NCBI RefSeq assembly: GCF_041734735.1
Contig: NC_134878.1
Span: forward strand, 49,399,004-49,463,003
Reading direction: 5' to 3'
Length of the DNA: 64,000 nt
Origin: Babylonia areolata
Taxonomy: Eukaryota; Mollusca; Gastropoda; Neogastropoda; Buccinidae
Under the pieces are notes generated by a model, which did not search any database, was not told where the DNA came from, and worked only from the letters and a program-made list of their open reading frames with translations. Position numbers and translations under genes: made by a program. The stretch's first letter is position 1. Every line of letters begins with the position of its first letter. This document shows positions 1-8,890 of the stretch, piece by piece.

Positions 1-191
1 CTGCAGCGTCTGAGAGATCCCTCCGTCTTTCCCTGCTCTGGCTTACATCAGAAGTTTATGGTGAAGGTTTGTATAGTTCTCCCTCCAGTTTTTTTTGTTA
101 CAGATTTAAGAAGTATGTTCCTCTATTATATTATTATACAAAAATATACAGATTCAAGAAATGGGTAAAGTTAGTAGAAAAATAAATGAGA

Positions 192-375
192 TATGACTTC
201 AGGATTATACTTAAAATAATTGCAATGCCTTTTGCTGAACAATTTGTAATGCAGAACCAAGAAGAAGTTTGAATAAAGAATGGTATGACTTCAGGATTAT
301 ACTTAAAATAATTGCAATGCCTTTTGCTGAACAATTTGTAATGCAGAACCAAGAAGAAGTTTGAATAAAGAATGG
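192..375. repeat. 92-bp direct tandem duplication
   Basis: Two almost identical 92-bp copies lie head to tail (192-283 and 284-375), each running from TATGACTTCAGGATTATAC to GAATAAAGAATGG. No gene is visible in the flanking 1-520 bases. Confidence 0.9.
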
Positions 376-521
376 TGACCTGTATGCTCTGTCTTATCTC
401 AGTGAGATGACAGCCCATCTCAGCAGCAGGATAATTCGACAGGATAATTAGATATGTAGTTTACGCACTGTAAAAAAATATTTTTATACAATAATAGCAG
501 TGGTAATAGCAGAAGGAGAGC

Positions 522-619
522 ATTAGGTCCCGCCTTCCCATGCCAAGCCATAGACATACTGGATATGAATTCACTGCCCCCAACAGTCATAGAAGGCTAT
601 GGGACCTTTAACCTTCGAC
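522..619 (+). mobile_element. 3' piece of a tRNA-headed SINE (same family as 3318-3612)
   Basis: The stretch around GAATTCACTGCCCC and the following GGCTATGGGA/ACCTTTAACC matches the end of the SINE at 3318-3612 closely. No tRNA-like head is present here, so this is a 5'-truncated copy. Confidence 0.6.
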
Positions 620-794
620 CTTTTTTTAAAAATAAAAAATGCATACATCCCCCAGGACTCTGAGGGCTCTGAGGGCCTGCCGGTGGGCGTGCACTGTGTC
701 TCTCTTCCCTTCCATGAGGAAGTGGTGCTGAGAGTCATGAAGGAAATCGACAGCACCGTCAGTCACTAGTGGATCAGTCATCAGCGCTCAACCC

Positions 795-1037
795 GCTTCC
801 CTCCCTTTGCCTGCAGAGAACAAAGGCTTGCTTCATCTGGACACTCTGCTTCCCTCCCTTTGCCTGCAGAGAACAAAGGCTTGCTTCATCTGGACACTCC
901 GCTTCCCTCCCTTTGCCTGCAGAGAACAAAGGTTTGCTTCATCTGGACACTCTGCTTCCCTCCCTTTGCCTGCAGAGAACAAAGGCTTGCTTCATCTGGA
1001 CACTCCGCTTCCCTCCCTTTGCCTGCAGAGAACAAAG
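795..1037. repeat. 53-bp minisatellite, about 4.6 copies
   Basis: Units start at 795, 848, 901, 954 and 1007. Each has a pyrimidine-rich block (GCTTCCCTCCCTTTGCCTGCAG) followed by AGAACAAAGGCTTGC. The TTTGCCTGCAG/A junction in every unit resembles a 3' splice site. Open frames crossing it are repeat artefacts. Confidence 0.9.
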
Positions 1038-1119
1038 ACTATACAAAAGTGGCGTGTGACTGCAAACACTTCCTTCTTCCATGGAACAAAGGATTGGTTC
1101 GTCTTGATATCTTCTCTCA

Positions 1120-1392
1120 GAGTGAAACAGTTTCAGTTTCTCAAGGAGACATCACTTTGTTTGGGAAAATCCATATACGCTTCACCACATCTGCTAGGCA
1201 AATGCCTGACAGCAGCACAGCCCAGCGCGCTTTACAGTCCTTGAGTGTATGCATGTAAATTTGTGTGCCTTTCAGAATCAATTTCTTCTGGAGAATTTTT
1301 TCCAGAGGACAACCCTTTTTCGCCGTGGTTCTTTTTCACTGCATCAAGTGCGTGCTGCACACAGGACCTTTGTTCATCATCTCATCTGAATG
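1120..1392 (-). mobile_element. tRNA-type SINE, head missing
   Basis: The run starting TTTCAGTTTCTCAAGGAGAC and ending near GGACCTTTGTTCATC is the reverse complement of the body and tail of the full SINE at 5067-5426. The tRNA-like promoter head that would lie at the high-coordinate end is absent. Confidence 0.75.
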
Positions 1393-2705
1393 AGAGAAAC
1401 AACATATCAATGTTACCAACAGTAACATGTGACCGCATAGGAAACAATGTATTACCAAAATATAACAGGAAGGAAAGAATGATGTGTAACCAAGACTTGT
1501 TTAAAGAAAATTTAGCTTGTAAATGTACTCCAGCCAAAAGGACAAATGTGTGTAATTCTTCAAGCAATGAAGTTACGGCTTATCTAAATGTCTGTGAGAT
1601 TACAGACAGTGAAGCTGTGGCTTGCCTAAAGTTCAGTGAGTTTACAGGCAATAAGGTTGTTTCATATCTTGTAGGAAAAAGTATCCCATAATACCCCAGA
1701 TCCCAGTGACACTGTGTGTATTCATATCAGGGGGTAATCAAGCAGCATGGGAAAGGGATTGTTCAGACTTTTAGGCTCTGTGCAGGACTTGCATGGATGT
1801 AAACTACTCTGCAAAGTGAATAGCAGTTTAAGCTGTGTACACTGAAAGGCATTTTGGGGCTAGCTATTCAAAGTGCTTCTGTTTCACACATTCACACAAT
1901 CATACACACTGTCTCACTCACTCACTCACACACACAGACACATGGACACACACACACACTTTCTCTCTCCCTTTTCCACTGTTCATTGAGTCTCTCAAAC
2001 ACAGATTCGTTTGCACAACATTTCCTGTGTCGTTCAGTCAGATTTCAGTCACGTGCACGTCACAGATGTATGTTAATTTTTGTCCTTATCTCAGTAAATG
2101 TTTACTGATGAAATGTGTGATTGTCATATTTTGAACTGTTGCTAAACAGTAGGTTTGGCTGTTCAGCAGTTCACATAATGAACAGTAGTCTTGAGGGTTT
2201 TGCCCTGGTGGTAAATGGCAGAGGTGAATCACTGAAAAATGTTTGCAAATGACTATGTGATTGATAAACGTTTAAGTCATTTGTAAACCATATACCATGA
2301 TATTTTATTTTCAGTTCTTTGATAGTTTTACATGAGAAACAATTGATAGTTGTACATGAGAAACTATATTGAGTGTCAAATTGATGTGTGCCAAATGAAT
2401 ACGCCATAATTTACTAATAAATACACTATTGATTTATTGCAATATGCTCCTCCTCTTTTTTTTCTTTCTTTTTTTCTTTTTTTTTTTTTACAATAATTTA
2501 TGTGAGTCTATCCTTGTCTTGTATCTTGCAATCTGTTACTTAATTGAAGAGTGTTATTTGGAGGTGCTACTGTTTGCTTTACAAGTAGAACAGTCTGACA
2601 ATCAGCTCAGTTTTATCGGCCATGTTTGTGCCATTGCTGTGCTGCCCTGTCACACAGCTGCATATTCACAGCGGTCAGTTTTCAGCATTTGGGGAATTGT
2701 CTTCT

Positions 2706-2760
<55 letters not shown>

Positions 2761-3317
2761 GTGTGTGTGTTTTGCATTCTAGCATTTTTTCTTTCATGTT
2801 TTCTTTTTCTTCCTTTGAATGTTAATATCTTCCAGTAAATGAGAACAATATTGGACTAGTATTGCTTTTATTTTCCTTCATTCTTCAATCAGAAAACATT
2901 CTTCTTCAACTTCTCTGGTTTTATTCTCCTTTTTCTGCATTCAGATCCATTCAAAGAGCTTGTCCAAAGTCTACTTTCCACAGTATTTGAGATGCTTGAG
3001 AAACTGCTCTAAAAGTACTAGAAATGGTGATGTCTGTCCATGTATTATTATGTAACTTTTAAAAAAATCAAGACAATATTACTTCTTATAATTTTTTTAT
3101 ATCTGATGTAGCTGATGATTGCTTCTTTTTTACCCTTTTTAAAAAAAAAGTTATAGTTGAAACATTGAGTGAAATGACTGGTAGTGGTAGTACTCTAGTT
3201 TAAGTGTCTTAAAAACTCTGGGGAGTGTGTTATTGATCAAAGATGTGATAGTGAGAAACAATTTCACTGGCATTTTCTGAAAGCAAAATCTGCATTTAGA
3301 GTACCCCTTTCAAAGAG
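1393..3317. other. Gene-free stretch with microsatellites
   Basis: Stop-rich AT-biased sequence without a recognisable coding exon. It holds a CA-rich stretch near 1915-1965 and a long TG run near 2708-2770. The open frames over these runs (Cys-Val or His-Thr polymers) are microsatellite artefacts. Confidence 0.7.
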
Positions 3318-3612
3318 GCATCATGGTGGAATGGGTCAGGCGCTGGATTTCTGATCCAATGTTCAGCAGTGATCAGGATTTGAGGCCCCGTTTTGGCATG
3401 GTGGTGTGTGTCCTTGGGGAAGGGAGCTTTACTCCGGTTTGTCCTGACTCCAGCCTAAAATTAATGTGAATGGTACATGACTGGTTGGGAAAGGTTAAAA
3501 GGGTGGGAGGGGAGGATTGGGCCCAGCCTTCCTGTGCCAAGCCCAAGACACAGAGAATACGAATTCACTGCCCCGATGGCCATGAAAGACTATGGGAGCT
3601 TTTACCCTTTAA
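3318..3612 (+). mobile_element. tRNA-headed SINE
   Basis: The head has a box-A-like TGGTGGAATGGGTCAGGCGC and a degenerate box-B-like GATCAGGATTTGAGGCC, then a non-tRNA body ending GGGAGCTTTTACCCTTTAA. The 3' part recurs at 522-619, which supports a dispersed element. The head is a promoter relic and not a working tRNA gene: the spacing and arms do not fold as a full tRNA. Confidence 0.65.
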
Positions 3613-3897
3613 ACTCATTTTGAAGCATTTCAGTCTGTTGTGAAGAGTTTTGAAGTTGACAGATCTGTGTCTTGCTTTGATACGGTGGTTTGGGCACTGT
3701 TGACATCCAGCCTTCCATGACTGGTCTCAGAGGATAGAACATCTGGTCACTTACGATGATTCAGTTTACATCAGAGGCTTGGAAAAAAACTGATGATATG
3801 TGCTTACATTTATTTTATATTTCACCTTTTAATGCTTCTTTGTCAAGTCAAAGATGCTTTTAAAATGCTGCAAATTTCTGAATTGACATTAAGGTAA

Positions 3898-4115
3898 TGA
3901 ACTGTTTGGTAGCAAAAGTAGGCTTGTTTGATGGATTTGGTAAAGTAATAGATATAATGACATCAGGTATTGATCAGGTATTGGATTGTTTGTTAACATT
4001 AGTTGACTTGTTTGATGGATATGGTAAAGTGATAGATATAATGACATCACGTATTGGATTGTTTGTTAACATTAGTTGGCTTGTTTGATGGATATGGTAA
4101 AGTACTAGATGCTTG
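3898..4115. repeat. AT-rich tandem repeat, about 3 copies
   Basis: CTTGTTTGATGGAT recurs at about 3923, 4007 and 4080 with surrounding homology (GGTAAAGTRATAGATATAAT). Unit length is 73-84 bp. No gene is seen between 3613 and 5066 apart from this repeat, an AT run near 4690 and a GA run near 5005-5030. Confidence 0.75.
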
Positions 4116-5066
4116 TGTTTACTTTTACACTTTGTGGTTGTGTACATTTGTAGAGTGTTTTTCTTTTGATAATGCTTGCACTCTCATTTCTAGTATATAT
4201 AGAATGTTGTTTTTGTTTTTCTCCTTCAGATATATTTTTCTGCTTCTTCATTAAATATCTCTCTCTATATATATATCCATAGACTTGATTTTGTGTCTAT
4301 AGTCATTCTCTTTGCTTTGTGAGGATTGAAACAGAACTGGAATGTGTTTGCCTATGTGCATGTGTGTCGGTGTGCATGTGTATATGCATACATACAAGAC
4401 AAAGAAAGAGACAGATGGAGCCAGACAACTTTTTAGATAGTTTTGTATTGATTAGAGGAGTGATAACTTTGAATGAATTGGTAAATTGCTCCAGTATTTT
4501 TATCAATATATGAGACTTAATTTGAATAAGTCTGTTCTGGGTTTTTGGCAGTGTTTTATGAATGCTGTTGTTTATTTAGTATAATCATTGATTGAAAAAG
4601 AGAAGTAGCAAAGAAATAGTATCATTGTTGTTACTGGTGGTGGTGTTGGTAATTTTCATTTACAGTACATTAGCATAACACACACATATATATATATATA
4701 TATATTCATTGGTATAATCATAAGAACATACTCCAATTGCAATTTCCATTTCATTAATGCTTCTTTAAAGGTCAAGTATATTGGTAACCGATAAGAAACA
4801 ATATTCACAGAGCTGGGATACAAATTTGCTTCTTCTTCTTTTTTTTTCTTTTTTTTTTTTTTTGAAACATGGACAAGTTAGAGAGAACTCAGAACTCAAA
4901 ACGTTTTTATTCAAGGATTAAGATTTTAGGCATTGCCTATTCTTCCAATCTGTCCTTGCTAATCTACATCTATTACAAATAGCACACACATAAATGAAAG
5001 GAATAGAGAGAGAGAGAGAGAGAGAGAGAGACATTTAAAGAATAGCTGTGTGACCTAGAATTACTG

Positions 5067-5426
5067 ATGCGAGAGAAAGGTAGCGGAATGATTAAGACGC
5101 ATATTTGCCAATAGAGTGTCTGTGAGGGTCTGGGTTTGAATCCAAGTCTTGCTCTTCAGTTCTCCCAAGTTGTCGGACTGAAAAATCAAACTAAGTGTCT
5201 GGTAATTTGAATGAGATGATAAATTGAAGTCCCAGTTTGCAGCACACACTTGTACTGAAAAACTGAGAACCCATGGAAACATTAGTGCTGTCCTCTGGCA
5301 ATTCTGCATATATACGCATGCACTCAAGGCCTGACTAACGCATTAGGTTTTGTTGCTGGTCAGGTATCTGCCTGATACATAAGGATTTGTCCAAACACAC
5401 TGATGATTCCTTGAGAAACTTAAATT
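5067..5426 (+). mobile_element. Full-length tRNA-type SINE
   Basis: The head shows box A (GGTAGCGGAATGATTAAGAC) and box B (GGTCTGGGTTTGAATCC). The body has AAATCAAACTAAGTG and GAATGAGATGATAAATTGAAG, and the tail ends TCCTTGAGAAACTTA. It is the most complete copy of the commonest SINE here; other copies lie at 1120, 12308, 13400, 25468, 44678 and 47937. Confidence 0.8.
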
Positions 5427-5671
5427 GATGAAGCATTCAAGTAGGTGTGTGTATGTGTGCGCGGGAGCGTGCGTGTATGTGTGCACACGCATGCACGTGT
5501 ATGTCTCTGTCTGTGTGTGTGCTTTGTCATTTACACATTTCATTTTTGTTGTTAGATCTTGATTATAGTGTCCTATGATGTTAATTTTTGTAACTTTTCC
5601 CCCAACTCTCCACCGTATCGGTATTGATTCAGTTAGTGCTCTGGGTCACTGTGCTAAAAAAAAAAAAATAA

Positions 5672-7130
5672 AGAAGAAAATTATATTGTTTTTTTGGGCT
5701 TTCACGAAATGATGTCATGACTCTAGCTTTTGACTTATCTGAAAAGCATCAAATTCCACATTCGTTCAACAAGGAAAAGGGTCGAGCAGGCAAAGACTGG
5801 TTTCGGATGTTCCTGAGACGCCATCCAAATTTGTCATTGAGACAGCCTGAAGCAACATCAATAAGCCGAGCGTGTGGTTTCAACAAAGAAATTGTGGATA
5901 GTTTCTTCGAGCTTCTTGAGCGCACAGTTGATGAACACAAATTGACAGCAACCACAATTTTTAATGTTGATGAGACAGGGCTGTCCACAGTTCAAAAGAG
6001 ATGTCAGAAAATCGTGAGTGCAAAGGGAAAACACCAGATTGGGGCTCTGTCCAGTGCTGAGCGAGGGACAAACACAACTGCCGTTTGTTGTTTTAGTGCT
6101 TCAGGACAGTATGTACCACCAATGATTTTTTTCAAAAGAAAGCGCATGTCCCTGGATCTGGAGGAGGGGAAACCACCTGGAAGCCTGGTCACTTGCAATG
6201 AGAGTGGGTGGATGGATAAGACCACATTTTTAATGTGGTTGCGACACTTCATTGCAGTTGTGAAACCAAGTGTAAGCAACAAAGTACTTCTGCTGTTGGA
6301 TGGCCACGCATCCCACACTAAAAACTTGGAGGCAATTGATCTGGCCCGGCAGTGTGGCATCACAATGTTGGCTCTGCCACCACATACGACACACAAATTG
6401 CAGCCATCGGATGTCAGTTTTTTCAAACCCCTGCAAACATATTATGCTCAAGCTATCCAGTCCTGGCTAAGAAGTAACCAAGGCAGGACAGTTGGACCTT
6501 TCCAGATTTGTCGCTTGTTCGGCGAGGCCTACACAGAGGCAGCGACAATGATGTCAGCTGTAAATGGCTTCAGCAAATGTGGCATTTGGCCATGCAACAA
6601 CTACTTTCCTGAGTCAGTATATGCCCCGTCGGCTCAGACTGTGATGTCGGATATCCCACAGTCTTGCCATTATTCTGGTTGTGCCCAGCCACCTCTCCAA
6701 GCTGATAATCCCCAGCCACCACGAAGAGCTGACAATCCCCAGCCACCATCAGGAGCTGACAATCCCCAGCCACCACCAGGAGCTGACAATCCCCAGCCAC
6801 CATCAGGAGCTGACAATCCCCAGCCGTCTTCCAGAGCTGATGTTCTCGGACCATGCTCCAGAAATCAGCCTCTTTCCGAACTCAATCAGTCGCTATCTTT
6901 CAGGGTAGTGAAAACTGCACCTGACGGCAGATGTTTATTCAGAAGTATTGCCATTGGATTGTGTCTTCATTTCCAGCAGATGCAACGAGATGAAAACGGC
7001 AGTCCACTGAATGCAATCTCCAGAATTGCCGAGACAGCCAAAGCTGATGAAATTCGAGCAGCTTGTGTGCAGAAGATGTGTGAAAATCTTGGATCTGCTC
7101 CCTTTGATGCAAGCATTGTAAATGCAGACA

Positions 7131-7161
<31 letters not shown>

Positions 7162-7168
7162 CATGTGA
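5672..7168 (+). CDS. pogo-type (DDE_1) transposase with OTU-like protease domain, N-terminal open frame
   Basis: The DNA-binding and catalytic part of a cut-and-paste transposase. The frame is open from 5672, and in-frame FGLSRNDV upstream of the first ATG (5717) matches the family, so the true start is farther upstream. Numbering from that ATG, a Tc5/CENP-B-like helix-turn-helix (GRAGKDWFRMFLRRHPNLSL) lies near residue 23. The catalytic aspartates are D85 (NVDETG), D195 (LLLDGHASH) and D232 (LQPSD), with 36 residues between the last two. A linker of five 9-residue repeats (ADNPQPPSG type) follows. Then an OTU-like domain opens with D403-G-R-C406 (PDGRCLFRSI), the usual Asp/Cys pair of OTU proteases. 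The frame ends at a TGA just after a 30-C run, and the OTU domain continues in another frame at 7165. No terminal inverted repeats were found. The N-terminal psq/CENP-B motif is missing or in an unseen exon. Confidence 0.85.
6701..6838. repeat. 27-bp in-frame minisatellite in the transposase linker
   Basis: Units begin at 6701, 6728, 6755, 6782 and 6809 (GCTGACAATCCCCAGCCACC). They keep the reading frame and encode ADNPQPP plus two variable residues. Confidence 0.9.
7133..7162. repeat. 30-base cytosine homopolymer inside the OTU-like domain
   Basis: Thirty uninterrupted C residues sit between the codons for IVNADM and VRYDSM. The two halves are in different frames, and the run is the only visible cause. 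Such runs mutate by slippage and are read poorly in sequencing. Confidence 0.95.
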
Positions 7169-8055
7169 GATACGACTCAATGGAAAATCGAATTCAAGAA
7201 ATGGCCAAATCAGATCACATGCCAGGCGAATTGGAGATCATAGCATTGTCAAAGGTGTTGGGTCGATCGATTGTGATATTAACAGAAAATAACACGATAC
7301 TGAATCAATATGCTGCAGCACACACTTCAGGTACAACTCTTCCACTGTATGTTATGTTTACAGTACTAGGACAAGATGTTGGTCACTATGATTGTGCTCT
7401 TGCTTCTCTGTCAAGAAATGAATTGCAAATGACAGCAACTTCACAATCAGATTTTCTCCTCACTGCTACCGTTTCAGGTCTTGCTCACAGTTCGCCTTCT
7501 GCGAGCGCCCCTGAAGACGTTTGCTCACCTTTACCTGCGAATTCTAATTCTTCTGGGCTATATTCTGTTTTTTCGCAATCCAGAAGGGACAGTTTTCTGA
7601 GAAGAATCAAGAGGATGTCAAAGCCCACAATTCTGACATCATCTCCATACAAGAAGACGCTTGTTGAAACACAGCAAAAGAGAGACAGTAAACTGCAGAA
7701 GAAAAAGAAACTGTCTGAAAAAGGGGCAGGTGTAGAAAGTCAAGGGCAGAAGAACCGTTCGACAGACCACAACAAAATGTGCCCAGTGGAGCAGAGAAAA
7801 GACAGGAAAAAAGCAAACACAGCGAAAACCACTCAGTCCAAAAGAAAGGTTTCCACCAACACGCAGAAACTGTCCAGTGGCAAGAATTGTCAGTTTCAAG
7901 ATCCTGCTTGGTACTGCTTCATGTGCACAGAAAGTACAGTGGAGGACATGATACAGTGTCAGGGTGGATGTAGAAGATGGGTGCACTGTTCATGTGCTGG
8001 ATGTGGCTCAGCACACTTTTACTGTTGTGATCTGTGCTTTGCTGGTATGGAATAA
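7165..8055 (+). CDS. Second half of the transposon protein: end of OTU-like domain, basic linker, PHD-type finger
   Basis: This frame continues the protein after the poly-C run and has no good ATG of its own (it opens with GTG AGA TAC). VRYDSMENRIQEMA and the final GHYDCAL (codons at 7381) are the expected end of an OTU fold, with His as the likely catalytic partner of C406 in the preceding frame. A low-complexity basic linker follows, including TILTSSPYKKTL and KLQKKKKLSEK, possibly a nuclear signal. From 7909 to 8037 comes a Cys4-His-Cys3 PHD-like finger (WYCFMC, IQCQGGC, WVHCSC, CCDLC). TSSPYK and a C-terminal PHD finger are familiar from animal pogo/Jerky-type transposases, so the OTU block looks inserted between catalytic core and tail. 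A stop TAA closes the frame. Confidence 0.75.
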   Translation: MRYDSMENRIQEMAKSDHMPGELEIIALSKVLGRSIVILTENNTILNQYAAAHTSGTTLPLYVMFTVLGQDVGHYDCALASLSRNELQMTATSQSDFLLTATVSGLAHSSPSASAPEDVCSPLPANSNSSGLYSVFSQSRRDSFLRRIKRMSKPTILTSSPYKKTLVETQQKRDSKLQKKKKLSEKGAGVESQGQKNRSTDHNKMCPVEQRKDRKKANTAKTTQSKRKVSTNTQKLSSGKNCQFQDPAWYCFMCTESTVEDMIQCQGGCRRWVHCSCAGCGSAHFYCCDLCFAGME

Positions 8056-8245
8056 GCAGAAGAGCAAAAGGATGCTTTTTTTCATGTTGAGGAAGCTGTT
8101 TTGTTGTTTTGCTATTCCTATTTTTTCTTATCATCTTCCATATGGAAAATAGGAAAAGGATGCTTTTGTTCAAGTTTAAGGACCTAATTTGTTGTTTTCC
8201 TTTTATTTTATTTTCACTTTCCGCATCGTCATTAAGTCATTCAGA

Positions 8246-8299
<54 letters not shown>

Positions 8300-8465
8300 G
8301 CGCGCGCTCGCGCGCTCGCGCGCGCGTTATTTGACATTAAGAATAACCAATCAATGAAACATGATTCAATGAATGAATGATACCGTGTGTGTGTGTGCAG
8401 TTCAGGTTCTTACTCCAACACACACACATATATACCCTCTTTAGATTTTTTGTTCACATATCTAC
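8056..8465. repeat. Gene-free spacer with CA/CG compound microsatellite
   Basis: A CA run followed by a CG/CGCT run occupies about 8249-8328. A short direct repeat (AAAAGGATGCTTTT) recurs around 8076 and 8156. This may include the transposon's 3' flank, but no inverted end is seen. Confidence 0.8.
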
Positions 8466-8890
8466 AACAGTTCCTCTCAGGTTGCCTCAGGAGACATCCA
8501 GGATGTCACCTTCAAACAGGCTCTCACACTGGTCATGACTGTTGAGAAGTACCCAGAAGAATCCTGGATTCATGCATAGACTGACGGCTCAGCATCCAAC
8601 AATGTGACTGATAGAGGAGCAAGTGGACTCATAAAATCATAAGAAAATAAACTGGCCATTGAAGTCTCAATGCCCACCTGCTCAGGAAAATGAAGCTGGC
8701 ACCACACAATCTCTCACCTGCTCCTGTGATCTCGCAGACTGAACACCAGAACACATTCTTCAGACCTGTTCCCTCCTGAAGGAGCTCAGAGACACGTTGT
8801 GACTGATACCAACTGTACAGCACACCAAGCTCCATGATTCCAGACTGGGGACTTGGAGAGTACAATGTCACATCATCAGACCAGCAGAAG
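8466..8890 (+). mobile_element. Displaced RNase H and C-terminal piece of a LINE
   Basis: Translation shows the start of a LINE RNase H (PEESWIHA, a stop, then TDGSASNN), followed after a gap by a C-terminal Cys-rich motif (CSCDLAD, stop, TPEHILQTCSLLKELRD). In an intact element these lie after the reverse transcriptase, but here they come before it. The core of RNase H is missing. It looks like the 3' end of a related copy next to the element that follows. Confidence 0.6.

Noticed and set aside
2429-2838. Cys-Val polymer frames near the TG run
   Set aside because: Pure microsatellite translation.
5075-5150. A tRNA gene
   Set aside because: Box A and B are present, but the sequence continues into a dispersed SINE body and the acceptor stem does not pair; the same applies near 3330, 16830, 26000, 40120 and 42850.
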